NCBI RefSeq assembly: GCF_002846555.1
Contig: NZ_PJMS01000001.1
Span: 806,001-870,000, forward strand
Direction of reading: 5' to 3'
From: Aquimarina sp. MAR_2010_214
GTDB taxonomy: Bacteria > Bacteroidota > Bacteroidia > Flavobacteriales > Flavobacteriaceae
DNA: 64,000 nt
Shown: piece after piece, positions 26,401-35,185 of the stretch
How positions within the stretch are numbered: position 1 is the first letter of the stretch
How the letters are laid out: each line of letters opens with the position of its first letter
The notes under the pieces: model-generated
What the model was told of the DNA's origin: nothing
The model's database searches: none
Seen by the model: the letters and a program-made list of their open reading frames with translations, nothing else
Position numbers and translations under genes: made by a program

Positions 26401-29400
26401 TTCCCTAATTTCACATATGTGATTACAGGACCAGCACCTGCAACTCCTGCCGCAGTAGTGACTACTGGAACTTTTCCTGCTGATCCTTTAACAATAACAG
26501 GACTAGTAGCGGGACAATATACCATTACAATCACAGATACAAATCCATTGATTACAAATAATTGTACAGCTACAAGAACAGTAGATATTACTGAGCCTAC
26601 TAGTCTTATTACATTTACACCAGTATTAAATCAAACATGTAATGATAATACAGTTACCGTAACAGGAGTAACTGGTGGAAATGGCGCAACATATACCTAT
26701 AGTATTACTCATCCTTCTAATGGCACTAATTTAGGGCCACAAGATATTGCGATTCCGTTTACGGGGATTCCTAATCATCCTACAGATCCGTATACAATAA
26801 CTGTTTTTGATAATACAGGGGTATGTTCTGCAACAGATATATTACCGGTAAATGAATTAACACCTGTTACTTTAAATCTAACACCGGTAGATTTATGTTT
26901 AGATGATAATACTGCAATCTTAAATATTGATATTTTAACTGGAACACCTGGTCTTGTTGGATATTCTTATGATATTACCAGAGATGGAACACAAATAGTA
27001 GGAAACACTCTATTGGGTGTAGGAATAACCAATTTTAATACTCCAAATTTAACACAATCAGGTACTTATGTAATAACAGTAACTGATAGTGTAGGTTGTA
27101 CAGAACAAGTTACACAGGTAATTGCACCACAAGTTGCTATTACAGCTTCTTTAACCAGAGACTTAACATGTTTGGTTAATGCAGAAATTGAAGTGACGGT
27201 GACACCTGGTACAGGTAATGGTGCAACGTCATTATTTATAGATATAGATGGAGTAGGTTATGTTCCTTATGGTGGAGCATTACCATTTACAACGGGTACG
27301 GCAGGAACATATCAATTTATGGTTACCGATTCTTCTACACCTACAATATGTTCTGCAGAAACTGCAATATTTACAGTGACTCCAGCACCAAATCCGATAG
27401 CAACTGTTACGGCAACAGATGTATCTTGTAATGGAGATTTAACAGGAATCATCAACTTTGCAATTGATAATACTGTTGGAACTTCACCGTATATAACAAG
27501 TATTGATAATGGAACTACGTTTAGTTCTCAAACAGTTTATTCTGGATTAGCGGCAAATACTTATAATTATATCGTAAGAGATGCTAAAGGATGTGATTTA
27601 ACCGGGCAAGTTACAATTAATGAACCGAATCCAATAACAGCAACAGTTACAGGTACTTTTGTAGAATGTATGGGAGCAGGTGTGTTTAATTATGCCGAAA
27701 TTAATGTTACAGGTGTAGCAGGAGGAACTATTAGCACAACAGGTTATAGATATAGAATATTTGATAATAGCACCAATACGTTGGTTGCAGGGCCTTTATT
27801 AACTTCTGGAAATGATATTACCACAACCAATAATTTTGTGTTGTTTGAAGAACTTAACTTTGGAACTTATTATGTAACTATCGAAGATGAAAACAGATGT
27901 TCATTTAGATCAGCACCAATTACAATTTCATCACCTATTGATGATATAGATATTACTGCGGTTCCTATACTTTCTGATTGTACTGTTACTGGAGCTGTTT
28001 ACGATATAATCATTGAAAATGGAACAAGGCCATATCAAATACGAATTGTAGATGTACCTGGTTTTGATGTATTTATTCCAACAAACGGAATAATCAATGG
28101 GACTACTCCAGTTCCTCCACTTCCTTTTGTATTGGATGCTACCCCAGGAGGTAATGTTCATCAATATACAGGCTTGACATTTGATGTGCCGTATATTATT
28201 GAAGTGATTGATAATGGAGGGTGTGTTTATCGAGAACCTATTCTTCCAGTACCATCACCAAATGGTGTAACGGCAACAATTACTGGTGGGCCAAGAAATG
28301 TTTCATGTATTGGTCTGACAGATGGAGAAGTTGATTTCACTTTTGCTGGATATACAGGTAATGATGTTCAATGGGAAATTTTCAATTCTTCTTCTGGTAT
28401 ACCGATAGGAAGCGGAAGTGCATCTCCTGGAGCTGCACCATATAACTCTACCCTAACAGGTTTTGGATCTGGTAGTTATTTAGTTGTATTTTCCACCCCA
28501 ACAGAACCATTTTGTGGGGCGACAATTACATTTGATATCACAGAACCTTCTCTATTAGAATTAGATTTTGTGAGTTTAACAGATGCTCTTTGTGATTTAA
28601 ACGGTTCTCCAAGACCTGGTCAAATTACAGTTATTGGTAGAGGTGGTACACCACCATATACCTATGATTTGGATGGAGCAGGAACTTTTGCCAATACATC
28701 AGGAACCTTTAATCTTGCTGCGGGAACATATGATATTGATGTTAGAGATGCGAACGGATGTACCGCTGGAACGATAACTAGAACAATAAATGCTACACCA
28801 ACACCATCATTTACAAACTTACCTATTGCGTTTGTTGATAATCCTTGTACCTATGATAATAGCTACACATTCACAGTAAACGCTGCCGGAGGGGTAGGTG
28901 ATTTAGAATATGGAATTGATGATGGAGATCCTGGAACAGCAGACGCGCCTACTTTCGTGGCAGATACGCCTAGTGATGGTATATTTACATTTACGGTAAC
29001 CAGCGCAGGTGACTATAATTTCTTTGTTAGAGATGCGAATGGTTGTACAGATACTGGAACAATAACGGTATATGATCCATTAGATATTTCAGCAGAATTC
29101 ACTACAGCACCAAATTGTAATACTCCAACAGGAGAGATTACAGCAACTGTTACAGGTACCGTTGCAGGTACGTTAACCTTTGAATTATTAGATGCTGCTG
29201 GAGTAGTTACTGTTATTCCGGGAGCAATAGGGGTAAGTCCATTTGTTTTTGGAACTTTAGTGGCACCAGGAGATTATATTGTTAGAGTTACAGATGATGG
29301 TAGAGGACCAAATGCTGGAGACTGTTCGTTTACTACTCCAGTAAGTATAGAAGCACCAACATTACCAATATTATTACCACAGCCAGATACGCAAATTACA

Positions 29401-32400
29401 TGTACTGGTGATACAGACGGGGTGGTAACAGCGGTATTGGATCCTGCTACTCTTGATCCTACAGCAACATATTTATACGAAACAATAGCTCCTTCACCAA
29501 TAATAAGACCGCAACAAACAAGTCCTCAATTTACAGGACTACCAGCGGGAACCTATACAGTACAAGTTACCGCAACAGAAGCTAATGGAACCTTATCTGT
29601 TTTATGTACAGATGATCAAACATACATTATTGAAGATCCAGGAGCTATAGTTGCAGACAGAATTGCAGTAAACCCAATACTTTGTGGAGGAGGAAATAGT
29701 ATAACTCCTGGTACTATAGAAGTAACTATAGATGCTACGGCAGGAACGGGACCAAATTACTTTGTTACGGTTACACAACCTGATGGAGTAATTATAGACA
29801 GAATTCCGGTACCAACACCAATACCTGCACCACCTGCAGCGGCATTAGTAATTAATGCACCTATCGATGGTGCTTATAATATTACGGTGTTTGATAGTAA
29901 TAATTGTTCACTAGTATTAGCTCCTGTAAATGTATTACCGTTACCAGTTATGAGTAATCCTACGGTGAATCAAGGAGCACTTATAGATTGTAATACTAAT
30001 GTACAGCAGATTACAATTTCTGTAGATGGAGGAATAGGACCATTTAATTTTGAGGAAGTTAATAATCCAGCATTAGTTCAAAATAATGTGGCAGCAACTT
30101 TACCAACCACCACGAGTGCTAATTTTACACTTCCACCAGATCCAAGTGTGGTTTATGTGTTTGAGATAACAGATGTGGGTACTGGATGTACAATTCTTAC
30201 CCCAGGTTATTCTGTACCACTTTATGATACGATTGAAGCAACTATAACTGTGGGCAACCCACCGATAGACTGTTTCGGAGATTTAGATGGAGTAATAAAC
30301 TTGGAAGTAACAGGACATGTAGGAGCCTATAATTATGTGGCAACGAACCTTACTACAACAGCTACTGTAGTAGGTGCTGGAACTGCTGGGACTACCGAAG
30401 TAATTAACTTAGGAGCAGGTAATATACAAGTTACTGTTACAGATCCAGTTTCAAATTGTACAGATGATTCTAATATAGAAACGATACTGCAACCAGAACA
30501 ATTAACGCTTGCAATAGTACCAGGTAGTAATATCAATGCAAATTGTAATGAACTTGCACGAATTACGGTAAGAGCAACAGGAGGAACACCACCATATACG
30601 TTTAGAGCAGATGATGATGGTATAGCACCTTTCTTATTCGAAACCACTACTACAAATGCAACACATGAGTTTATATTACCAGCAGCAATTGCCGGTACGA
30701 CATATATCTTTAGTGTGATTGATGACAATAGTTGTACATCAACACCAGTATCTATTACAGATGATGTATTTATGACAGATGCGCCTACAATTACATCTGC
30801 AAATTGGACAGATACTTGTGTATATGACAATAGTTATACGATTAGAGTTGTAGGAGCAAGCAATGTGGCAGCACCTAATGATTCATTAACTTTCCAGATA
30901 GGTAGTACTACTAGTACTCAAGAAAATGGTAATGTGAATGGAACAACTCATGACTTTGTAGTAACCACACCAGGAACTTATACCATACGAGTATATGATG
31001 AAAATGGATGTGTATCTACAGACACTACCGTTACGATACCTCCACAGTTATTTGTTGATGCCGAATTTACAGGAGATCCTGTTTGTCGAACGGATACAAA
31101 TGGAGAGATTACAGTGACATTAACTGGTGGTTCGGATTTTATAGTCAACCCAGGAAACTTTATGTTTACCTTAATTAATGATGTTACCAATGTAATTGTA
31201 TTAGGCCCACAGGCTTCTAATGTATTTAGTCCAGTAGCAGCCGGAGATTATAGAGTAGAAGTTACCGATGATATTTATGGAGATGCTTCTGTAATTTGTA
31301 CTACAACAGGAGATATTCCAGATTTACCGGCTCCTGTTGATCCAATGCTTACGGCTAATACACCACAAGCTGTTTCTTGTATTGGAGCATCAGATGGGAC
31401 GATTACTATTACAATAGATCCTACGACAGATGATGATGGACCGTATACCTACCAATTATTTGAGAATAACGGGGGAGGAATACCAGCTATTTTACCACCA
31501 CCACCTGCACAACAGATAGGAGTGGATCAGATCGATAATGGTACATTTACAGGATTATCCTTTGATGCATTAGCGGCGCCTTATCCAACAGCAGGAGAAT
31601 ATTTGGTAGTAGTAACTTCAGATAGAGGATGTGTTAGTGCAATTGAATTTGTAATAGATAATGCAACACAAGTAACCGCGAGTTCAAGTCAAACTCCATA
31701 CACCTGTACAGGAGGAACCACAGAGAATTTCCCAGAGATTATAGTAACCATACTAGATGGAACACCACCGTATAGTGTAACATATACATCTCCATCAGGA
31801 ACTGTAGTAACCGACTTGAACATAACAGATGCAGATGGTGGTACACCGGGAGTACAATATATATTTACAGGTAATGAAGTAGGTAATTATGTAATTACGG
31901 TTACAGATAGTAATGGTTGTACAATACCAACACCACCAGGACCGACTATCACAGAGACTATAAACCCGTTACCTATAATGACGGACCCTACAGTAACGCG
32001 TGATACAAGTGGCCTTAATAATGGTGAGATTTCTTGTAGACCTGATCCAGAAACAGTTACTGTTTCTATTACAGGAGGAACAGCTCCTCCAACAGGAACA
32101 TTTAATTTTGTAGTAATTACTAGTCCATTAGGTGCTGTGGTTCCTGATCAATTAGGAGTTGCTGCAGGAACATTCGATAATCCTGGTACAGTTGCAGTAG
32201 AGACAAATGCTGTTTTCCAATTACCCGAAGTTGGATTATATACGTTCGAAATTACGGATACCGTAACAGGATGTTCTATACAAGTTAACCATACGATTGA
32301 TCCATTTGATAATGCTATTGTTACGGCAGATTCTACTAGCCCAGAGACTTGCTTTGGTGCAGCAGATGGGGTTGTGGCGATTACTGTAGCAGAATATATA

Positions 32401-35091
32401 GGAGACTTTAGTTATACAATTGTTGATATAGGAGTAACACCAGAGGTAATTGTGCATACAAGTGTAGTGAATCTTACTGCTACTGCACCACTTGCTACAC
32501 CAACACCTTTTACATTACCAGAAACATTACCGGTAGGAAACTATAGAGTAGATATTGTCGAAATTAACACACCATTCTGCCCAAAATCATCAAATGCATT
32601 TGACGTGAAGGGACCATCAGTACCATTTGTTGTTGACATTACACCGATTAATGATCAAGAAGGCTGTAATCCTGCTAATAATATATCTTTTCAGGCAAGT
32701 GTGAGTGGTGCTCAGGGAACACCGATTAATTATACCTTGACAGAAACAGGAGCTACTAATACGACAGGATTGTTTGGAGGGTTATCAATAGCACAAGCTA
32801 CTAATACAGCAGGGGTGTTTACTTTTGAGGTTACAGCGGTAGATGCTAACGGTTGTACCGCAACCAACACCATAACAGTAACACCTCCGGCAGATGATGT
32901 TGCAATAACTGCAATACCACCAAGTAGTATAAGTTGTTTTGGAGAAAGAGACGGTACAATTACGGTTAATGCAACAGCAACAGATACACCACTTAGATAT
33001 TCTATTACACCTGCATCAACAGGTATAGAAAGTGTACTACAAACGGGTAATGTGTTTGCTAATTTAGGACCAGACACATATACAGTTACAGTATATGATC
33101 AATTGGGTTGTACAGAACAAACAACCGCAGTAATTAATGATGTGCCAGAAGTAACGGTAAATATAAATGTAGATAGAGGTGTAAGCTGTAGTAATGATAC
33201 AGTTGATGTAACGGTTACTGGTGTGACCTCGATTGCTGGTGGTATTACACAATTTGTAATGGTGAATATTACGAATCCTAGTGCTCCGGTAGAAACGTCT
33301 CAGGGAACAGGTCTATTTACAGGAATTACACAAGGAGAATATGTGTTCTATGTTATTGATGCTAATGGGTGTAGATCTCAAAATTCTGACCCAGTACCGG
33401 TAATCCCAATTAACCCTGTTAATTTTGACTTAGACACTAGTGCGGCAAATATTAACTGTCGTGATGAGGCTACAGGAATAATAAATATTAATAATTTAAC
33501 AGGAGGTATTGGAAATTATGAGTTCTATCTTCTTAATGGTACAGCTACGCTTCCTATACCAGCTGTCCCTGCAAATATATTTGCTGGACCGCAGAGCGCA
33601 ACAGAGTTTAGAAATCTTCCTCCAGGAACGTATACGTACCTTGCAAGATCAGCAACAGATATTAGTTGTGCATTTATAGAAAGCTTTACGATTGATAATC
33701 CACCGTTATTCTTACCAACTGTAACTCCTACAGATGTTAGTTGTAATGGAGAAGATGATGGTTCGATTATGATAACTATTGACCCTGCGAATAATCAAGG
33801 TACACCACCGTATTCATTTGCTATAGATTCGCAACCAGGTGTGTTCTTTAATGATGCTTCAGATGGAGTGACTAATCAGCATATATTTGACAACCTTGCG
33901 CCAGGAACATATCTTGTTTTGGCTCAGGATGCTAATGGATGTGATCACATAGAAACTCATGTAATTTCAGAACCAATTACTTTAGAAGCAGCCATTACAG
34001 GAAATATAACTCCAGAAACTTGCTTTAACGCTAGTGATGGTGCTGTTACTATAACTGTAACAGGAGGAACCCCTCCATATCAAACGAACATCACTAATAA
34101 TGATGCTGATTTTGTACAAGATATGTTTACATATACTGGTTTACCAGGAGGTACAACTACAATTTATGTAAGAGACGCGAACAACTGTAGAATTGAACTA
34201 CCAGTACCGATTCCTGCGGGTGTTATCCTTAGTGGGGAATTAGAACCCAGAATCGATTGTCCTGTTAGAGACGAAAATGATCCTTCAGTTATTGTACAAG
34301 GACCAAGATATTTTGTAAACTATGCATTAAGCTCAACATCGGTAAATACAGATATTATATTTACGCTTACCGGTGTTAATGGAACTTCTAATCCAGTACA
34401 GACTACCAATCTTACAGGAGAATTTGAGGTAAGCCCAGGACAGTATCAAGGTACTATGGAACATGCTGGAGGATGTATTGTTAATTTAGGTACTATTACT
34501 ATAGATGAGTATATTCCTTTATCTATTCCTGTGGCACAGATGACGAATAATCCTGAAGATCCAAACGAATATGAGATTGTAGTTTCTGGAGGAAGTCGAT
34601 TTGAGAACAGTCCATTCTATTCATTCTCATTTGCAATGTTAGAAGAAGGAATGACCGTTGGTCAATTAGTACCTTCAGACTTTACAGAGCTAGAGGGTAA
34701 TATTTTTGTGATACGAGAGACTGCCGATTATGTATTACGCGTAGTTGATGTGTATGGTTGTGAAGTGGTTATAGTTCAGAATCTGACCTATATTAATATT
34801 CGTATTCCGAACTACTTTACACCAGATAGCCCTAATAGTACAACAGAAGAGCGTTTCTGGTACCCTAGACAGATTACTCCTAACACAGATGATCCTTTCT
34901 TCTTTGAGAATATGGAAGTAATCGTCTTTGATCGATATGGAAGAATGCTGGCAGAGTTTAAAGGAAACCAACAAGGATGGGATGGTTTATACCAAGGAAA
35001 ACAGCTTCCATCAGGAGATTATTGGTATTCTATAATTCTAAATGATGTAGATAATAGAGAATTTACGGGCCACTTTACACTATATAGATAA
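20425..35091 (+). CDS. sprB: SprB-like giant cell-surface gliding adhesin
   Basis: 4888 residues. A signal peptide (about 1-27, ending ISAQ) is followed by an N-terminal domain (about 30-415) with NSIVGL, a DIDGDGS loop, YAGLYWSA and SGGWVLVVIYEDP. A DUF11-like domain (about 416-565, ELGDELFYDLEIENVGNEDL) comes next. Some 4100 residues of SprB-type repeats of about 80-100 residues follow, each with a C-x-G-x-x-D/G-G-x-I start and a G-x-Y-x-V-x-V-x-D-x-x-G-C end. About a dozen clear C-x-G-x-x-D-G copies are visible. The C-terminal 97 residues (from IRIPNYFTP, near 4792) are a type B gliding-associated sorting domain. SprB is the mobile surface adhesin propelled by the gliding motor in F. johnsoniae. 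Paired cysteines per repeat may form disulfides. sprF follows 94 bases later. Confidence 0.92.
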   Translation: MKTKIHIKIALATLFIIVNTIGNISAQETIPLTPETTQNRINGNLVMAGNSIVGLLRDDNGNTYNPNASYNGNLNNGNSVSDYIDIDGDGSTFSSSSANITTPRPTCSRIVYAGLYWSATYYLVRSNDGDFNNPAPNNINNFGDPQLTGLPPADARKIGAADFRNIKFKVPGRPYVDVTAQNVIFDGYRNTLTNPFNSASDDVPYVCYSNVTGLMNQAMTNGEYTVANMNATIGNTSGQDGASGGWVLVVIYEDPLESSKFISTNHGFVQINNGDAPVDFTYTGFTSLPGSLPVEVSYGIATLEGDRGLSNDRLRIRNTAGTFVSLGSGVNPTNNFFNSSISVSSPTPPYPSIHTTNRNPASRNTLGFDIDLFRLPNSGNNLIGNNQTNATFRLETDQDTYRVFLNSFAIEIIEPELRVLKRVFDTDGVTEITNANVELGDELFYDLEIENVGNEDLVDGSVVITDILPDNVDLVSIQDSTLPPGVTYTITPPSRIDFRIPASIVEETDAPIFIRFRVRLVSDCEALRDACSNRIQNTALAAFTGAISGETLTNNSSSVIGACGNTDGEATNFLVNVPSCSSDITFCNNNLQLVAGSGYTTYTWTGPGITTPIIEFDPVFDVPNPQSGTYTVVKEDATGTCMTLTEEFVVDAFRDIENPVLAYVNGTSVIETNCSGLRLPQILLCGNQTFDIATNFGTANLNSISWQQLSPSGSCVLDSNDPCSLLSGNCTDANWIEQPGGNTTNFTVSDAGDYRILAEFDGGCFIPFYFSVFKNDYQPTLDMAPIECGNDGSVSVTNAPTNFEFSLISGGPYSATTIFPIAPGGGGDITVYGIDTTFPGCEYTATINVPEINPTFSVTGTNPTCINDGNGTGTGTINIQVTNGSPEFQYTITGGTLTAPIIVPNSSANNGNYIQTNLNPGTYQVEVISNRPSPECIFNQQIIINPAPDFRAEVVLLAPETCDSGALVQVNVLAGSGNYSYDIGIETAPGSGVFNPSGNFVSCNIFELPTPANPATSYTFYVSDESINTPPAGIPACIIEANITGITPYEAIVIDNVIVTQPACFGDDGQIRVDVSPTVAGRNYTYQLWDCASDPNCGDSANWDPTLWTIVNQIGPVNGQTATFTGVGDGNSYAIAVLHDSTTPAIANPNCTITAPPALVCPVRQSIFSITTPNAIDATVSTTRELSCVVGSENAILTVDILGGGSGNYEWSFNSTSGFVNVPSDPFTIPVTTAGNYTVYIRNQATDDCTINRTTTVAPLVTVTDIDFTRGDSNCAAQTIMVTPAAVPAGPAYTYTVVPAPVSGDATSGFELNRGTTYTFTATNPTNSCSYSEDFNEAVLPEINITSATPTPVTCFGDDDGTFTFVVTNSTTFNYTVTGPGTNITVNGATSPVTIQGPANPLEVGTYTITVTDTNPLVTTNCTDTETVIITGPPSALTISANGTPTDCTASTGQIVATVGGGNGNYQLQLIDDGTGLPVTGYAYPNTDTTFNGLPAGSYTVFVRDGNSNAACEVSDGATVDPSIAPTLTAIAGGEVCVTPGPATQWITINTTLPGPFEYTLTGPVTANDIPVVFLPLATPAPANTFEIPNLIAGNYSVTVTNTDTNCVSSPPETFTINPAVTIMASSPKGIDCNSGATIDYTITNGSPNYTVSYSTDNFVTETNVVTNDPSLTGSITGITTAGDYIIRVLDNAGCIASSNTTTIAPYVTLALDPNPVLTEPACPGGTGSIEVTVTAGEGPFTYTLGATQIGPTALTTVTFTNVPSGVLQTITVEDGSGAAPACTQTVTATLTDPAPITAVISNTILNCTVGALDAIVSVTISGGSSSYEWTTDGTNYTAAGTTLFTIPFTTNGNYTLSIRNAASDDCEVDFPIVIDPRLEITDITFAESNDDCANQRVTVIPSAVGDAPVPAYSYAVVPAPISGDAVTGFVLNRGTNYTFTATRGDNDCTYSEDFRRELLDVIQITNAAQTQPVTCLGGNDGEFNFTVDTATFPNFTYVITGPAPATPAAVVTTGTFPADPLTITGLVAGQYTITITDTNPLITNNCTATRTVDITEPTSLITFTPVLNQTCNDNTVTVTGVTGGNGATYTYSITHPSNGTNLGPQDIAIPFTGIPNHPTDPYTITVFDNTGVCSATDILPVNELTPVTLNLTPVDLCLDDNTAILNIDILTGTPGLVGYSYDITRDGTQIVGNTLLGVGITNFNTPNLTQSGTYVITVTDSVGCTEQVTQVIAPQVAITASLTRDLTCLVNAEIEVTVTPGTGNGATSLFIDIDGVGYVPYGGALPFTTGTAGTYQFMVTDSSTPTICSAETAIFTVTPAPNPIATVTATDVSCNGDLTGIINFAIDNTVGTSPYITSIDNGTTFSSQTVYSGLAANTYNYIVRDAKGCDLTGQVTINEPNPITATVTGTFVECMGAGVFNYAEINVTGVAGGTISTTGYRYRIFDNSTNTLVAGPLLTSGNDITTTNNFVLFEELNFGTYYVTIEDENRCSFRSAPITISSPIDDIDITAVPILSDCTVTGAVYDIIIENGTRPYQIRIVDVPGFDVFIPTNGIINGTTPVPPLPFVLDATPGGNVHQYTGLTFDVPYIIEVIDNGGCVYREPILPVPSPNGVTATITGGPRNVSCIGLTDGEVDFTFAGYTGNDVQWEIFNSSSGIPIGSGSASPGAAPYNSTLTGFGSGSYLVVFSTPTEPFCGATITFDITEPSLLELDFVSLTDALCDLNGSPRPGQITVIGRGGTPPYTYDLDGAGTFANTSGTFNLAAGTYDIDVRDANGCTAGTITRTINATPTPSFTNLPIAFVDNPCTYDNSYTFTVNAAGGVGDLEYGIDDGDPGTADAPTFVADTPSDGIFTFTVTSAGDYNFFVRDANGCTDTGTITVYDPLDISAEFTTAPNCNTPTGEITATVTGTVAGTLTFELLDAAGVVTVIPGAIGVSPFVFGTLVAPGDYIVRVTDDGRGPNAGDCSFTTPVSIEAPTLPILLPQPDTQITCTGDTDGVVTAVLDPATLDPTATYLYETIAPSPIIRPQQTSPQFTGLPAGTYTVQVTATEANGTLSVLCTDDQTYIIEDPGAIVADRIAVNPILCGGGNSITPGTIEVTIDATAGTGPNYFVTVTQPDGVIIDRIPVPTPIPAPPAAALVINAPIDGAYNITVFDSNNCSLVLAPVNVLPLPVMSNPTVNQGALIDCNTNVQQITISVDGGIGPFNFEEVNNPALVQNNVAATLPTTTSANFTLPPDPSVVYVFEITDVGTGCTILTPGYSVPLYDTIEATITVGNPPIDCFGDLDGVINLEVTGHVGAYNYVATNLTTTATVVGAGTAGTTEVINLGAGNIQVTVTDPVSNCTDDSNIETILQPEQLTLAIVPGSNINANCNELARITVRATGGTPPYTFRADDDGIAPFLFETTTTNATHEFILPAAIAGTTYIFSVIDDNSCTSTPVSITDDVFMTDAPTITSANWTDTCVYDNSYTIRVVGASNVAAPNDSLTFQIGSTTSTQENGNVNGTTHDFVVTTPGTYTIRVYDENGCVSTDTTVTIPPQLFVDAEFTGDPVCRTDTNGEITVTLTGGSDFIVNPGNFMFTLINDVTNVIVLGPQASNVFSPVAAGDYRVEVTDDIYGDASVICTTTGDIPDLPAPVDPMLTANTPQAVSCIGASDGTITITIDPTTDDDGPYTYQLFENNGGGIPAILPPPPAQQIGVDQIDNGTFTGLSFDALAAPYPTAGEYLVVVTSDRGCVSAIEFVIDNATQVTASSSQTPYTCTGGTTENFPEIIVTILDGTPPYSVTYTSPSGTVVTDLNITDADGGTPGVQYIFTGNEVGNYVITVTDSNGCTIPTPPGPTITETINPLPIMTDPTVTRDTSGLNNGEISCRPDPETVTVSITGGTAPPTGTFNFVVITSPLGAVVPDQLGVAAGTFDNPGTVAVETNAVFQLPEVGLYTFEITDTVTGCSIQVNHTIDPFDNAIVTADSTSPETCFGAADGVVAITVAEYIGDFSYTIVDIGVTPEVIVHTSVVNLTATAPLATPTPFTLPETLPVGNYRVDIVEINTPFCPKSSNAFDVKGPSVPFVVDITPINDQEGCNPANNISFQASVSGAQGTPINYTLTETGATNTTGLFGGLSIAQATNTAGVFTFEVTAVDANGCTATNTITVTPPADDVAITAIPPSSISCFGERDGTITVNATATDTPLRYSITPASTGIESVLQTGNVFANLGPDTYTVTVYDQLGCTEQTTAVINDVPEVTVNINVDRGVSCSNDTVDVTVTGVTSIAGGITQFVMVNITNPSAPVETSQGTGLFTGITQGEYVFYVIDANGCRSQNSDPVPVIPINPVNFDLDTSAANINCRDEATGIININNLTGGIGNYEFYLLNGTATLPIPAVPANIFAGPQSATEFRNLPPGTYTYLARSATDISCAFIESFTIDNPPLFLPTVTPTDVSCNGEDDGSIMITIDPANNQGTPPYSFAIDSQPGVFFNDASDGVTNQHIFDNLAPGTYLVLAQDANGCDHIETHVISEPITLEAAITGNITPETCFNASDGAVTITVTGGTPPYQTNITNNDADFVQDMFTYTGLPGGTTTIYVRDANNCRIELPVPIPAGVILSGELEPRIDCPVRDENDPSVIVQGPRYFVNYALSSTSVNTDIIFTLTGVNGTSNPVQTTNLTGEFEVSPGQYQGTMEHAGGCIVNLGTITIDEYIPLSIPVAQMTNNPEDPNEYEIVVSGGSRFENSPFYSFSFAMLEEGMTVGQLVPSDFTELEGNIFVIRETADYVLRVVDVYGCEVVIVQNLTYINIRIPNYFTPDSPNSTTEERFWYPRQITPNTDDPFFFENMEVIVFDRYGRMLAEFKGNQQGWDGLYQGKQLPSGDYWYSIILNDVDNREFTGHFTLYR
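22760..34540 (+). repeat. SprB-type repeat region (coding)
   Basis: This is a tandem array of diverged 80-100-residue units inside the adhesin, roughly 40 by length. Unit starts read TCFGDDDGTFTF, TCLGGNDGEFNF, SCNGDLTGIINF, SCIGASDGTITI, TCFGAADGVVAI, SCFGERDGTITV, SCNGEDDGSIMI and similar. Larger blocks are themselves duplicated: about 23970-24760 against 25830-26600, and 28846-30350 against 30817-32420. Confidence 0.85.
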
Positions 35092-35185
35092 TATATAGAG
35101 CCTTAGTAAGTTATAAGACTATATGGATAATAAGCCAGATAGTATAGAAAGAGAAAAATTAATGATCTGTAATTTTTAATGTTAG

